From: Pantoea brenneri
GTDB lineage: Bacteria; Pseudomonadota; Gammaproteobacteria; Enterobacterales; Enterobacteriaceae
Assembly (NCBI GenBank): GCA_002095305.1
Contig: MIEI01000039.1
Span: 1-42,387, forward strand
DNA: 42,387 nt
Direction: 5' to 3'
Positions 1-9,696 of this stretch are shown in pieces. A model generated the notes under the pieces. It saw only the letters and a list, made by a program, of their open reading frames with translations. It was not told the DNA's origin and ran no database searches. The first letter of the stretch is position 1. Every line of letters starts with the position of its first letter. A program made the position numbers and the translations under genes.

Positions 1-104
1 CTGGTCATGTACAGCGCGCAACAACCGGAGCGTACACCTGGTACGTGAGGATTGTGAGCACTGCCCAGGACCAGAATGGCAAATAAAATAGCCTGAAGTG
101 GCGC
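1..104. other. Non-coding start of window, downstream of ptsP
   Basis: No reading frame here resembles a protein. In E. coli lgt follows ptsP on the same strand, so this is probably the ptsP-lgt spacer. A short inverted repeat, CGTAC-5 nt-GTACG on the minus strand, lies near positions 30-45; its role is unknown. Confidence 0.4.
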
Positions 105-2350
105 TTAGCGGCCTCCCCGAATCAGCCCGCCCAGTCCACGACGCTCCATAAAGGTCGAAACCAGATGACGAACCTCGGTGGCGGTATGCGCATTCATTCC
201 CTGCTCACTCAACTTTTGCGCTTCTTCATGATCCAGATGGCGCAGCAGGTATTTTACCCGCGGAACGTTTTTACCGTTCATGCTGAGGTGGTGATAACCC
301 ATGCCCACCAGCAGCGCGACGCACATCGGATCGCCCGCCATTTCACCACACAGGCAGAGTTCCAGATTGGCCAGACGGGCTTCATGCGCAATGGCATGCA
401 GCGCGCGCAGCATCGCCGGGTGCAGCGAGTCGTAAAGATTGGCCACGCGGGTGTTATTGCGGTCCACCGCCAGCAGATACTGGGTCAAATCGTTGGTGCC
501 GACTGAAACAAAGTCTACGCGCGACGCCAGATGCGGGATCATAAACAGCATCGACGGCACTTCGATCATGATGCCTATGCGCGGCGCGGGAATTGCATAG
601 CCCAGCATCTCTTCCACTTCACGACCGGCGCGATCGATCAGCCGTTTCGCTTCGTCGATTTCATCAATATGACTGATCATCGGCAGCAGAATACTGAGGT
701 TGCCGGATGCTGCATTCGCCCGCAGCATCGCCCGGACCTGCACCAGAAAAATCTCCGGCTGGTCAAGCGTCAGGCGGATACCGCGCCAGCCCAGGCAGGG
801 ATTCTCTTCGCTGATCGGCATGTACGGCAGCTGTTTATCTGCTCCGACATCGAGGGTGCGCAGCGTGACGGGCTTGTTGTGAAACAGCTGCAACATGCCC
901 TGATACTGCGCCACCTGCTCCTCTTCTGACGGAAAGCCATTTTGCAGCATGAAGGGAATTTCAGTGCGGTAGAGACCGATGCCGTCAACCCAGCTGCCCA
1001 GCGCCTGCTCATGTTCCGGACTTAAACCGGCATTGAGCATCACCTGTACGCGCTCGCCGCTTTTCAGCTCACCCGGTTGATCGACTACTCCTTCCGCCAT
1101 CTTGCTCAGCGCATTTTCTTCGCTGATCAGACGCTGGTACTCCTGCACCAGCACCGGTTCGGGATCGATTAACAGCTCGCCACGGTAACCATCGACGATC
1201 AGCAGCCGTTTATTCAGCTGATGCGGCAGAATATCCGCACCCATCACCGTCGGGATACCCATAGCGCGCGTCAGGATCGCCGCGTGGGAGTTGGCGGCAC
1301 CATCGCGCACCACCACCCCGGCCAGCCGTTCGTGCGGCAGCTCGGCCAGAGAGGTGGCGGTCAGCTCATCGGCCACCAGCACGAAGCGCTCCGGCCAGGC
1401 ATTGGTGCCCACTAGCGAATCATCGAGGTGAAATAACAGCCGCTGACCCAGCACCCGCAGATCGCCTGCGCGTTCGCGCAGATAGCTGTCGGTCAGCCGG
1501 GCGAACTGTTCGGCAAACTTCTCGATTACCTGTTTAACCGCCCACTCTGCCACCGATCCACGTTCGATCTCATCGAACAGATCTTTCTTCAGTCGGGCAT
1601 CGGTTAACAGGTGCGAGTAAAGGTCGAAGATCGCCGCGCTCTCTTTCTGCACGCTGGCGCTAAACCGTTTGCTGAAGCGGCGGAACTCACTGGCAGCTTC
1701 GCTCATGGCGAGCGACAGGCGTTCACGTTCACGCTGAACATCCAGCGTTGACGCGGCGGAAACCTGATCGAGCAGCGGCTGCGTCTCATCGACCCAGCCG
1801 GTGCCACTGCCACACCGGGTGCTGCCGCAATCGCGCGCACCCGGGTCTGGCGGAACTGGCCAAACAGCTGGCCCATCTGCGATTGCGACAGCAGCGCCGC
1901 CATCTGTGTGGCCAGCGTCACCAGAAACGATTCTTCACTCTCATCGAACTGGCGATGTTCACGCTGCTGGACCACCAGCACGCCAAGCAACTGGCGACGG
2001 CTGATAACAGGCACGCCGAGGAAGGAGCGATAGCGCTCCTCTTTAACTGCGGGGATATATTTAAAGCTGGGGTGACTCTGCGCGTCGGCAAGGTTGATCG
2101 GTTCGGCCAGACGGCCGACTAACCCGACAATGCCTTCGTCAAACGCCAGCGTTACGGTGCGACCACGCGGCTTTTTCAGCCCGCGCGTCGCCATCAGGTA
2201 ATAGCAGCGACGATCGTGATCGGCGAGGTAAACGGAACAGACTTCCGTTTCCATCGCCAGACAGATCTCATTGACCAGAATGTCGAGTGCTTCATTCAGA
2301 CGCGGCGCACTCGCCACTTTTTCTACAATTTCGCGCAACTGAGTGAGCAT
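105..2350 (-). pseudogene. ptsP: ptsP, nitrogen-PTS enzyme I (EI-Ntr), broken by a one-base deletion
   Basis: EI-Ntr takes phosphate from PEP and passes it to NPr and EIIA-Ntr in the regulatory nitrogen PTS of the cytosol. The N-terminal part (2350 down to about 1800) has the GAF sensor domain. The rest has the phosphohistidine domain (GAANSHAAI, with the active His) and the PEP-utiliser TIM barrel (VGADKQLPYMPISEENPCLG, LCGEMAGDP). The two parts lie in different frames. The break is near 1798-1806, just after the residues AAPGVAVA. One extra base (for example CCGGC to CCGGGC) joins them into 748 residues, the length of E. coli PtsP. The gene starts 12 nt after rppH, as in the conserved rppH-ptsP operon. 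As given the frame is broken; I favour a sequence error because both halves are well conserved. Confidence 0.9.
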
Positions 2351-2362
2351 AAAGGGCGTGGC

Positions 2363-2889
2363 CTATCCTCTCTTACGTCGATGGGCAGGATTGTTTCGCT
2401 GCCCCGCACTCTCCTGCATAGACATCACCACGCCAGCGAATTCCTTCATTACCCGACGATAGACGTCGCGCTTGAAGGAGACAACCTGACGCACCGGATA
2501 CCAGAAGCTCACCCAGCGCCAGCCGTCGAACTCAGGCGTGCTGCTGTGCTGCACATTGATATCCGCGTCATTAGACATTAACTGCAGAAGAAACCACTTT
2601 TGTTTCTGGCCGATACATACCGGCTTTGTGTCCCAACGCACCAAACGTTTTGGCAACTTGTAGCGCAACCAGTTACGGGTAGATGCAAGTATTCGAACAT
2701 CTTTACGGTGTAACCCAACTTCCTCGAACAGTTCGCGATACATCGCCTGTTCAGCGGTTTCACCGGGATTGATGCCTCCCTGAGGAAATTGCCAGGAGTG
2801 CTGTCCAAAGCGCCTGGCCCATAACACTTGTCCTTGCCTGTTACAAATTACGATACCAACATTCGGGCGGTAGCATCATCATCGATCAC
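2363..2889 (-). CDS. rppH: rppH (nudH), RNA 5'-pyrophosphohydrolase, frameshifted at codon 6
   Basis: RppH removes pyrophosphate from triphosphorylated mRNA 5' ends and so starts RNase E-dependent decay. The Nudix box is intact ([16 protein letters not shown], then LFEEVGL), as are the flanking segments [13 protein letters not shown] and [16 protein letters not shown]. The natural start is GTG at 2889 (V-I-D-D-D, then YRPNVGIVI as in E. coli). Between these, at about 2873-2875, the glycine codon GGC reads GC, so the GTG frame meets a stop and the intact frame has no start before Leu-Trp-Ala-Arg (about 2827). With one added base the product is 175 residues, against 176 in E. coli. Probably a sequence error. 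First gene of the rppH-ptsP operon. Confidence 0.88.
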
Positions 2890-3558
2890 CGGACTACCTC
2901 AAAGCTAAATTTGAATAGCCTGATTGTTTCACACTCCTTACAGGCGGTAAACCACTGGATTCACGGGGTGTTAAGCGTAAAACTTCGGGATAACTCACAG
3001 AGAAGCCATTAGTTATAAACAATCGGGGTCAGAAAAGCCGATCTTATTCACCTTTTCTGTGGATAGCTTTGTGCAGAACGCGGGAGTTAACTGAATAACC
3101 CTGTCAGGCGCGTCTGCATCGTCAAAAAGCGATAATTAACTATCACTATGATTATAAAGACAAAAATAGATGAGTTAACAAAATACGCTCAGGTTAAATG
3201 GCCGATTAAACTGTCCACTCTTTACAGTTGGGCGAATTTTAACCACCCAGCATGTTATCCACAACGAATCGTTCAGCCTTAGGCCAGAGCGGGCAAATTA
3301 TGGTCAAAAGTGGGAAAGTCAAGGCTGTAAATGGAACCAGTACCGCACAGTCAGGCCGGTTATCCCATTTTTCTGTGGATAACCCGGTATGAGATCCTGT
3401 TCATTGTTGCGAGTAAGTTGGGATAACCTGAAGCGTCCGATAATATTGCCAGGGCCAATCGGTAAAAAAAGCACGATCTATCATGTTATTATCCCCACTC
3501 AGCACGGTGAATATTTCGGGTAAACCCACTGTGCAACATACTGTATATTTTTTGAGCA
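2890..3558. promoter_or_regulatory. rppH-mutH intergenic block, candidate DARS2 (DnaA-reactivating sequence)
   Basis: This 670-base gap has no gene but carries several DnaA boxes. TTATCCACA is exact at 3255-3263 (plus), and TGTGGATAA is exact at 3374-3382 (minus orientation). A one-off box, TGTGGATAG, is at 3058-3066, and weaker ones are at 3360-3368 (TTATCCCAT), 3418-3426 (TTGGGATAA) and 3489-3497 (TTATCCCCA). GGTTATCC (3358-3365) and GGATAACC (3377-3384) form an inverted pair. In E. coli the intergenic region between mutH and ygdP (rppH) is DARS2, which uses DnaA boxes plus IHF and Fis to convert ADP-DnaA to ATP-DnaA. The position and the boxes both match. A one-mismatch IHF-like site is at 3479-3491. 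Which box corresponds to which E. coli core box I cannot say. Promoters of rppH and mutH must also lie here. Confidence 0.75.
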
Positions 3559-3573
3559 ATGCGAGTCTTCACT

Positions 3574-4251
3574 ATGAACTACCTGCCAGCACCGCCTGAA
3601 GATGAAGCCACCCTGTTAGCCCGGGCAGAGGATTTAGCCGGGTTAACGCTGGAAACGTTGGCCGAACGGGCAGGTCTGACGATGCCTGCCGATCTTAAAC
3701 GCGATAAAGGCTGGGTGGGTATGCTGCTGGAATGGCATCTCGGGGCCAGCGCCGGTAGCAAAGCCGAACAGGATTTCGCCCATCTCGGCATTGAGCTGAA
3801 AACCATCCCGATTGATGCCAGTGGCAAACCGCTGGAAACCACCTTTGTCTGCGTCGCGCCGCTCACCGGTAACAGTGGTGTTACCTGGCAGACCAGCCAC
3901 GTGCGACACAAACTGGCGCGGGTGTTGTGGATCCCGGTCGAGGGTCAGCGGGACATTCCGCTGCGCCAGCGCCGGGTCGGCGCGCCGCTACTCTGGAGCC
4001 CCGACGCGGAGGAAGATGAGATGCTGCGGCAGGACTGGGAAGAGCTGATGGACATGATCGTGCTGGGTCGGGTTGAGCAGATCACGGCACGGCACGGTGC
4101 CTGGCTACAAATCCGCCCCAAAGCGGCCAACAGTAAAGCCCTGACCGAAGGAATTGGCGATCGCGGCCAACCGATCCTAACCTTACCGCGCGGTTTCTAC
4201 CTGAAAAAGAGTTTTACCGGACCGCTGCTGGCGCGCCACTTCCTGCTTTAA
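3574..4251 (+). CDS. mutH: mutH, DNA mismatch repair endonuclease
   Basis: MutH nicks the unmethylated strand at hemimethylated GATC sites when activated by MutS and MutL. The catalytic D-x6-E-x-K pattern is visible in [14 protein letters not shown], and the conserved blocks [27 protein letters not shown] and LPRGFYLKK are present. I chose ATG 3574 because GAG lies 8 nt upstream; an in-frame ATG at 3559 would add five residues (MRVFT) but has poorly spaced ribosome-binding sequence. The product is 225 or 230 residues against 229 in E. coli. Located next to rppH across DARS2, as in E. coli. Confidence 0.93.
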   Translation: MNYLPAPPEDEATLLARAEDLAGLTLETLAERAGLTMPADLKRDKGWVGMLLEWHLGASAGSKAEQDFAHLGIELKTIPIDASGKPLETTFVCVAPLTGNSGVTWQTSHVRHKLARVLWIPVEGQRDIPLRQRRVGAPLLWSPDAEEDEMLRQDWEELMDMIVLGRVEQITARHGAWLQIRPKAANSKALTEGIGDRGQPILTLPRGFYLKKSFTGPLLARHFLL

Positions 4252-4309
4252 CAATGACATTCTGATCTGACGTGGCGCAATTTTGTGGGAGAGAAGCAAA
4301 TTCAGTGCG

Positions 4310-4315
4310 TATAAT
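4310..4315 (+). promoter_or_regulatory. Probable -10 element for ygdQ
   Basis: An exact TATAAT lies 36 bases before the ygdQ start in the mutH-ygdQ gap. No good -35 hexamer sits at 16-18 nt; TTGTGG at 4283-4288 is 21 nt away. The assignment rests mainly on the perfect -10. Confidence 0.4.
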
Positions 4316-4350
4316 CCCCGTTTAATTTTCGTTTAGGATTGAATGTAGGT

Positions 4351-5061
4351 ATGTTTGAGTGGATTGCCGATCCCAATGCCTGGCTGGCACTGGGAACCCT
4401 GACCATCCTTGAGGTGGTGCTGGGTATTGATAACATTATTTTCCTGTCGTTAGTGGTCGCTAAACTGCCAAAGCATCAACAAGCCAGCGCGCGCCGTATC
4501 GGTTTGTTAGGCGCAATGTTAATGCGTCTGGCCCTGCTGGCCTCTATTGCCTGGGTCGCCCGACTGACGAATCCGCTGTTTACCCTGATGGACCATGCGT
4601 TCTCTGCCCGCGATCTGATCCTGCTGTCTGGGGGTCTGTTCCTGCTGTGGAAATCGAGCATGGAGATCCACGAAACCATTGAAGGTAACGAAGCGGAACA
4701 AAAATCTAACGTCCATTCGTTCCTTGGTGCAATCGTGCAGATCATGCTGCTGGATATAATTTTCAGCCTCGATTCGGTGATTACCGCCATCGGCCTCTCC
4801 GATCATCTGTTTATCATGATGGCTGCGGTAGTGATCGCGGTGCTGATGATGATGTTCGCAGCCCGTAGCATTGGTGAGTTCGTTGAGCGCCATCCGTCGG
4901 TCAAAATGCTGGCATTAGCCTTCCTGATTCTGGTCGGTTTCACCCTGATTCTGGAGAGTTTCGCGGTTCATGTACCAAAAGGTTACATTTATTTCGCGAT
5001 GTTCTTCTCAATGGCGGTTGAATGCCTTAACCTGATGCGCAGTAAGAAAAAAACCGCATAG
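4351..5061 (+). CDS. ygdQ: YgdQ, TerC-family integral membrane protein
   Basis: A 236-residue inner-membrane protein with about seven hydrophobic segments. It has the TerC-family signatures EVVLGIDNIIFLSLV near the N-terminus and DIIFSLDSVITAIGLSDH in the middle, each placing an acidic residue in a membrane segment. E. coli YgdQ is 237 residues and nearly identical in these blocks. TerC relatives are linked to metal-ion efflux at the membrane, but the substrate of YgdQ is not established. The start is ATG 4351 (MFEWIADPNAW, aligning with E. coli); a TTG at 4339 is in frame but less likely. Confidence 0.9.
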   Translation: MFEWIADPNAWLALGTLTILEVVLGIDNIIFLSLVVAKLPKHQQASARRIGLLGAMLMRLALLASIAWVARLTNPLFTLMDHAFSARDLILLSGGLFLLWKSSMEIHETIEGNEAEQKSNVHSFLGAIVQIMLLDIIFSLDSVITAIGLSDHLFIMMAAVVIAVLMMMFAARSIGEFVERHPSVKMLALAFLILVGFTLILESFAVHVPKGYIYFAMFFSMAVECLNLMRSKKKTA

Positions 5062-5070
5062 AAAAGTCAA

Positions 5071-5096
5071 GGGCGAGCGTGCTCGCCCGCAAATTT
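5071..5096 (+). terminator. Intrinsic terminator after ygdQ
   Basis: GGGCGAG (5071-5077), loop CGTG, CTCGCCC (5082-5088), followed by GCAAATTTT. It lies ten bases past the ygdQ stop. Confidence 0.75.
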
Positions 5097-5179
5097 TCAG
5101 ATTCCTACGATTAACCCGGCCGGCAAAACGATTTATTACTACACTTTTTGCAGTCGATGATGTGTGGAGATGAGGCGTG

Positions 5180-5398
5180 ATGAAAGGATGGGCAGGTATC
5201 GCCATTGTGGCACTAACCGCAGCGATGTTAAGCGGATGCAGTTCTGATTATGTAATGGCAACGAAAGATGGCCGGATGATTATGACCGAAGGTAAGCCGA
5301 CCATTGATAAAGAGACCGGGCTGGTGCAGTACACCGATCAGTCGGGTCACGCAGTACAGATTAACGGCGATGAGGTCTCGACCATCATTGAACGCTAA
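5180..5398 (+). CDS. ygdR: YgdR, small DUF903-type lipoprotein
   Basis: A 72-residue lipoprotein. The signal peptide ([16 protein letters not shown]) ends in the lipobox LSGC, so the mature protein starts at Cys with [11 protein letters not shown]. This block and the C-terminal VSTIIER match E. coli YgdR of the same length. It belongs to the YgdI/YgdR family, small envelope lipoproteins of unknown function. ATG 5180 follows GAGG; a GTG at 5177 is one codon upstream in frame. It is probably transcribed on its own, since terminators lie on both sides. Confidence 0.9.
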   Translation: MKGWAGIAIVALTAAMLSGCSSDYVMATKDGRMIMTEGKPTIDKETGLVQYTDQSGHAVQINGDEVSTIIER

Positions 5399-5412
5399 GT
5401 GCGAAATTGTCT

Positions 5413-5446
5413 CGCCTGCCACAGATTCCCCGCTGGCAGGCGATTT
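5413..5446 (+). terminator. Probable terminator after ygdR
   Basis: CGCCTGCCA (5413-5421) pairs perfectly with TGGCAGGCG (5434-5442) around a 12-base loop, followed by ATTTCCCC. The T tract is weak, so the call is moderate. Confidence 0.55.
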
Positions 5447-5538
5447 CCCCGACTTTTCCCCCTTCCTTCCCCGCCATTGCTCGCGCTATAGTCCCTGAGG
5501 ACACAACATTCCATTCCATAAAGAAAAGGAAGCTGGCA

Positions 5539-6578
5539 ATGCACTATCATCGTATTCCCCATAGCACGCTGGAAGTGAGTCAGCTGGGGTTGGGCACCAT
5601 GACGTTTGGCGAGCAGAACAGTGAAGCCGACGCCCATGCCCAACTGGATTTGGCTATTCGTTCCGGCATTAATTTTATTGATACCGCCGAAATGTATCCG
5701 GTACCACCGCGTCCGGAAACCCAGGGTCTGACCGAACAGTACATTGGCAGCTGGCTGAAGCAGCGCGGCAGCCGTGACAAAATCATTCTGGCCAGCAAAG
5801 TGTCGGGCCCGTCGCACGGTAATGATGCGTCGATTCGCCCTAACATGGCGCTGGATCGCAAGAACATCCGTGAAGCGCTGGATGCCAGCCTGAAACGCCT
5901 GAATACCGACTATCTCGATCTTTATCAGCTGCACTGGCCGCAGCGTCAGACCAACTATTTTGGCAAGCTGGGCTATCAGTACAGTGAAACCACCGCCCAG
6001 GTGACGCTGCTGGAGACGCTGGAAGCGCTGACCGAGCAGGTTCGCGCCGGTAAGATTCGCTATATCGGGGTGTCGAATGAAACCGCATGGGGCGTAATGC
6101 GCTATCTGCAACTGGCGGAGAAGCATGAACTGCCGCGCATCATCAGCATCCAGAACCCCTACAGCCTGCTGAACCGCAGCTTTGAAGTGGGCCTGGCCGA
6201 AATCAGCCAGCATGAAGGGGTTGAGTTGCTGGCTTACTCCAGCCTGGCGTTCGGTACTCTGAGCGGTAAGTATCTGAATGGCGCGCAGCCTGCCGGTGCC
6301 CGTAATACCCTGTTCAGTCGCTTTACCCGCTACAGCGGCGAGCAGTCGCAGCAGGCGATTGCCGAGTATGTGGCGTTAGCCGCCAGCACCAGATTGATCC
6401 GTCACAGATGGCATTGGCTTATGTGCGTCAGCAGCCGTTTGTTGCCAGCACCCTGCTCGGTGCGACCACGCTTGAGCAGCTGCAGACCAATATCGACAGC
6501 TTCAATCTGACGTTAAATGCAGAGATTCTGGAAGGCATTGAGGCGATCCACCGCCGTTATACCTATCCGGCACCCTGA
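5539..6578 (+). pseudogene. tas: tas, NADP(H)-dependent aldo-keto reductase, broken by a one-base deletion
   Basis: Tas is a cytosolic aldo-keto reductase; in E. coli it was found as a suppressor of tyrosine auxotrophy, and its natural substrate is unclear. The sequence from MHYHRIPHSTLEVSQLGLG through NEQ/DTAEMYP, YLDLYQLHWPQ and GKIRYIGVSNET matches the E. coli protein closely. After about residue 280 (near 6379-6384) the frame shifts. The remaining C-terminus, QHQIDPSQMALAYVRQQ to YTYPAP, is in the next frame and ends at TGA 6576-6578. Restoring one C (GCCGCC to GCCCGCC) gives 346 residues, the E. coli length. The start is ATG 5539; longer upstream readings are not supported by homology. 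Probably a sequence error. Confidence 0.9.
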
Positions 6579-6618
6579 GTCCTCCGCTGCCGGCCGCCAC
6601 GAGTGCGGCTGGCACACC

Positions 6619-7068
6619 TTATATATCCCGATAATAGAGCTGCACGCGCTTATCGGGATACTCCAGCGCCTCGCCCTGCGGCTGCCAGCCAAAACGGTCA
6701 TAGTAGCCGCTGAAGGTCGACCATAACCACAACCGCGAATACCCCTGATCCTGGGCGTGTGCAATCACCCGCTGCTGCAACGCGTCGCTGACGCCTTTGC
6801 CGCGCGCGGGCGCATCGACATACAGTGCGGCCAGCCACGGGAACAGATCCTGACGGCTGATCAGATCGCATCGCCAGAAACCTGCCGTGCCGATCGCCTT
6901 GCCTGCCTCAACGGCGACAAAAGTGACCGGGAAATCGGCGCCGCTCAGGCTGCTGGCGACGATGCTGGCGAAGAAGTCACGGCTGTTGGGTTCGCCGAAA
7001 GCGCGCCACTGCCATTCGGTAATCTGATCGGCAAAATGGGGCACGGCGCTGAGCGGCACAATCTCCAT
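6619..7068 (-). CDS. GNAT-family N-acetyltransferase
   Basis: A 149-residue single-domain GNAT protein that would transfer an acetyl group from acetyl-CoA to an amine. The acetyl-CoA loop is visible as ARGKGVSDALQQR, preceded by the beta-4 strand LAALYVDAP and followed by LWLWSTFSGYYDRFGW, typical of the fold. The acceptor is not predictable. Its ATG overlaps the stop of the upstream GntR-type regulator gene by one base (TAATG), so it is the last gene of the beta-glucoside operon and translationally coupled. It runs convergently to tas. Confidence 0.8.
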   Translation of the reverse strand: MEIVPLSAVPHFADQITEWQWRAFGEPNSRDFFASIVASSLSGADFPVTFVAVEAGKAIGTAGFWRCDLISRQDLFPWLAALYVDAPARGKGVSDALQQRVIAHAQDQGYSRLWLWSTFSGYYDRFGWQPQGEALEYPDKRVQLYYRDI

Positions 7069-7841
7069 TACATCAGTTTCCCCTGGAAGATCGGCACTGA
7101 ATCAAATAGGTAACCGTCGAAGTCAGGCGCATCCGCATCGGACAGCTCAAGCAGCGTATTCTTCACATTCTCAAGATGCTGCCAGGTGGCCTGCCATGCG
7201 CCCATCACATCGCGACGACGCAGAGCGGCCAGAATGGTCTGGTGATCGCCCAGCCATTTCAGGCGGTAGGCGCGGGTTTCAAACTGGGGGCGCAGTTGCT
7301 GCCACAGCGGACTGCTGTCGTGATGACGCCAGATACTGGTGACGGTGTCGAGCAGCATCTGATTCTGACTGGCTCCCGCCAGCAGCAGATGAAATAACTT
7401 GTCGTTATCCTGACTGCTGTCGTTGGCGGCGATGGCCCGCTGCTCCTGCTCCAGCGTGCGGCGCAGATTTTCAATATCCGCTTTGGTGGCCATTTTAGCG
7501 GCAAACGCGGCGATGTTGCTTTCCAGCAACTGGCGCGCCTGCAGCATTTCAAACGGACCGACATCGCTGCGGAAAAAGGCCTCTTCTTCATCATCGCTGG
7601 CGGAGGGAATGCGCATCACGTAGACGCCGGAACTCTGGCGAATATCCACCGTTCCTTCCAGCTCCAGCATTAATAGCGCTTCGCGGACGATGGTCCGGCT
7701 GACGCCCCAGGTTTCAGCCAGCTGGCGTTCAGGCGGCAGGCGCGATCCCACCGGATAGTGTCCGTCGCAGATTTGCTGGCGCAGATGCTGACCAATTTCC
7801 TGATACTGTTTTTTTTCTTGCGGCGCTTCGGCTTTGTCCAC
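7068..7841 (-). CDS. GntR/FadR-family (FCD) transcriptional regulator, UxuR/ExuR-like
   Basis: The N-terminus has a winged helix-turn-helix (YQEIGQHLRQQI, GSRLPPERQLAETWGVSRTIVREAL, then SGVYVMRIP). The C-terminus has an FCD effector domain (PFEMLQARQLLESNIAAFAA, FHLLLAGASQN, WLGDHQTILAAL, WQHLENVKN). These blocks align with E. coli UxuR and ExuR, which bind palindromes of the TTGGTATACCAA type. Four closely related palindromes lie at the promoter of this PTS operon (11067-11207), so it is probably the local regulator, with a phosphorylated sugar as effector. I chose GTG 7841 because AAAGGG sits 7 nt upstream; ATG 7862 is an in-frame alternative with no clear ribosome-binding site. Confidence 0.85.
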   Translation of the reverse strand: MDKAEAPQEKKQYQEIGQHLRQQICDGHYPVGSRLPPERQLAETWGVSRTIVREALLMLELEGTVDIRQSSGVYVMRIPSASDDEEEAFFRSDVGPFEMLQARQLLESNIAAFAAKMATKADIENLRRTLEQEQRAIAANDSSQDNDKLFHLLLAGASQNQMLLDTVTSIWRHHDSSPLWQQLRPQFETRAYRLKWLGDHQTILAALRRRDVMGAWQATWQHLENVKNTLLELSDADAPDFDGYLFDSVPIFQGKLM

Positions 7842-7936
7842 GCTGTCACCCTTTGCAATCATTGCGCTAACGGCATTGCCGCCGTTCCCTGCGCGACAAT
7901 GCCCGCGAGCCAGAGAAGTGACCCGCAAACTGAGAC

Positions 7937-8254
7937 TCAGTGTATCAAAGCCAGCGCCTGATCGAGTACCTTTGCGCCATTCAGGGTGCCATAGGCAACA
8001 GAATCGATTACCGCAATCGGCAACTGATAGCTGTCGGTCAGTTTTTTGTTCGCTTCCAGCTTAAAGCGCACCTGCGGCCCCAGCAGCACCGCCACCACCT
8101 CGTGGCCGTAATTTTGCAGCTCCTCTTGCAGGTTCTGCTCGGGAATGGCGTAGATGTGGAAGGCTAATCCACGCGCGGCGGCCTCTTTTTCCATCCGCGT
8201 TACCACCATTGAGGTCGACATGCCTGCGGCACAGGCCAGCACAATACGTTTCAT
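7937..8254 (-). CDS. PTS lactose/cellobiose-type IIB component
   Basis: A 105-residue cytosolic IIB protein (family of CelA/ChbB). The phospho-acceptor Cys8 lies in the typical loop LACAAGMSTSMVV. It would take phosphate from IIA and pass it to the sugar bound at IIC. It lies 15 nt after the phospho-beta-glucosidase gene. The IIA partner gene is at 11222 on the other strand. The sugar is most likely a beta-glucoside such as cellobiose or a plant aryl-glucoside, judged from the neighbouring hydrolase. Confidence 0.9.
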   Translation of the reverse strand: MKRIVLACAAGMSTSMVVTRMEKEAAARGLAFHIYAIPEQNLQEELQNYGHEVVAVLLGPQVRFKLEANKKLTDSYQLPIAVIDSVAYGTLNGAKVLDQALALIH

Positions 8255-8269
8255 CCTCGCTTCCTCTTG

Positions 8270-9696
8270 TTATTTCGGCTCATCATCAAGCCACAGGGTA
8301 AATTGCTGACTGTCGCGCAGCGCCCGGAACCAGTGGGCGGATTTCTTCATGCGACGCTGACGCTGGTTATCTAAGTCGATTTCGATCAGGCCATAGCGGT
8401 TTTTGAAGGCGTTCATCGGCGAGACGTTGTCGGTGAAGGCCCACAGCATATAGCCCTGACAGTTGATGCCCGCCTGATGCGCACGGACCGCCTGATGCAG
8501 GTGCTCGCTGATAAAGTGAATGCGGTAGTCGTCCTGAATTTCCCCCTCAGCGTTTTTAAATTGCGCTTCGTTTTCGACGCCCATTCCGCTCTCGGCGACA
8601 AACCACGGGATGTTGCCGTACTCATCACGCATCCGCTGCGCCATATCCCAGATGATTTCCGGCTGAATTTCCCAGCCGCGTGAACGGTTCATCCGCCGGC
8701 CCGGCAATTCAAAGTGCTCGTAATAGCAGGCAGGATGGAACGGCGTATCGGGATGCCAGGCACGGGACGGCGCCTTCACGCGGTGCGGATAGTAAAGGTT
8801 AAGCCCGACCTCATCGACGGTATTGGCGGCGATGATCGCCAGCTCCTCCGCTGTGGCCTGCCACTCAATCTGATGTTTATCCAGCAGCGCCAGCAGCTCC
8901 GCCGGGTACTCGCCTTTGATAGCCGGATCGAGAAACACCCGGTTATAGAACAGGTCGTAGATCTGCGCCGCCTTCTGGTCATGCGCGGCCGACGAGCGTG
9001 GATAGTCACCTCCGGGTTGAGGATGGTCCCGATACGACCGGCATAGCCTTGCTGGCGAAACAGCTGCACCACCCGCGCGGTGGCGAGATTTTTGTGGTGG
9101 TTCCACTGCATCCATTTATGGGTGTTCTGCTCGTACGGCCAGCGCAGCGCGTCGAGATAGACCCGGGTCTGCACCACAATCGGCTCATTAAACACAAACC
9201 AGCGCGTTACCCGGCCGGCATAGCGTTTAAATACCTGCTCGACGTAACGGATAAACAGTTCAACCACGTGCTTTGACTGCCAGCCGCCATACTGCTCCAG
9301 CAGCGTAGCGGGCAGCTCGTAATGCTCCAGACAGAGCATCAGTTCAATGCCCTGGCGCTGCATTTCATCAATCAGCCGGTCATAGTAAGCCGCGTACTCC
9401 TCATCCACCGTGGCGCTTTCATAATCGGTGAGAAAGCGCGACCAGTTGATTGAGGTGCGGTAGTGGGTCAGCCCGCTGGCCTTCATCAGCGCTACATCTT
9501 CAGCAAAGCGGTTAATGAAGTCGGTCGCCACGGCCGGACCATAGCCCTGATGCCAGACGTGCCGATCCTGCTGATACCAGGCATCCGGCCACGAATCCTG
9601 CCCGGCTTTTTTGCCACTCCAGCCCTCGGTTTGCCAGGCTGACGCGGCGGCGCCAAGGATAAAATTCTGCGGGATCTGAATAAGCTGGCGACTCAT
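8270..9696 (-). pseudogene. GH1 6-phospho-beta-glucosidase, broken by a one-base deletion
   Basis: This family 1 glycosidase would split the phosphorylated beta-glucoside made by the adjoining PTS. The N-terminal part (9696 to about 9005) has FILGAAASAWQTEG and the acid/base Glu171 in FNEP. The C-terminal part has the nucleophile Glu (about residue 369) in WFVAESGMG and the aglycone-side WAFTDN. The halves are in different frames. The break is at 9004-9006, where V-T-Y-P-R-S-S is expected but one base of the Thr codon is missing. With one base restored the product is 475 residues. Its ATG overlaps the IIC stop by 4 nt (ATGA). It is not the same gene as bglA at 35176. Probably a sequence error. 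Confidence 0.88.

Noticed and set aside
5407..5538. N-terminal extension of tas
   Set aside because: The frame is open but the extra segment has no homology, contains the ygdR terminator, and E. coli Tas aligns from ATG 5539.
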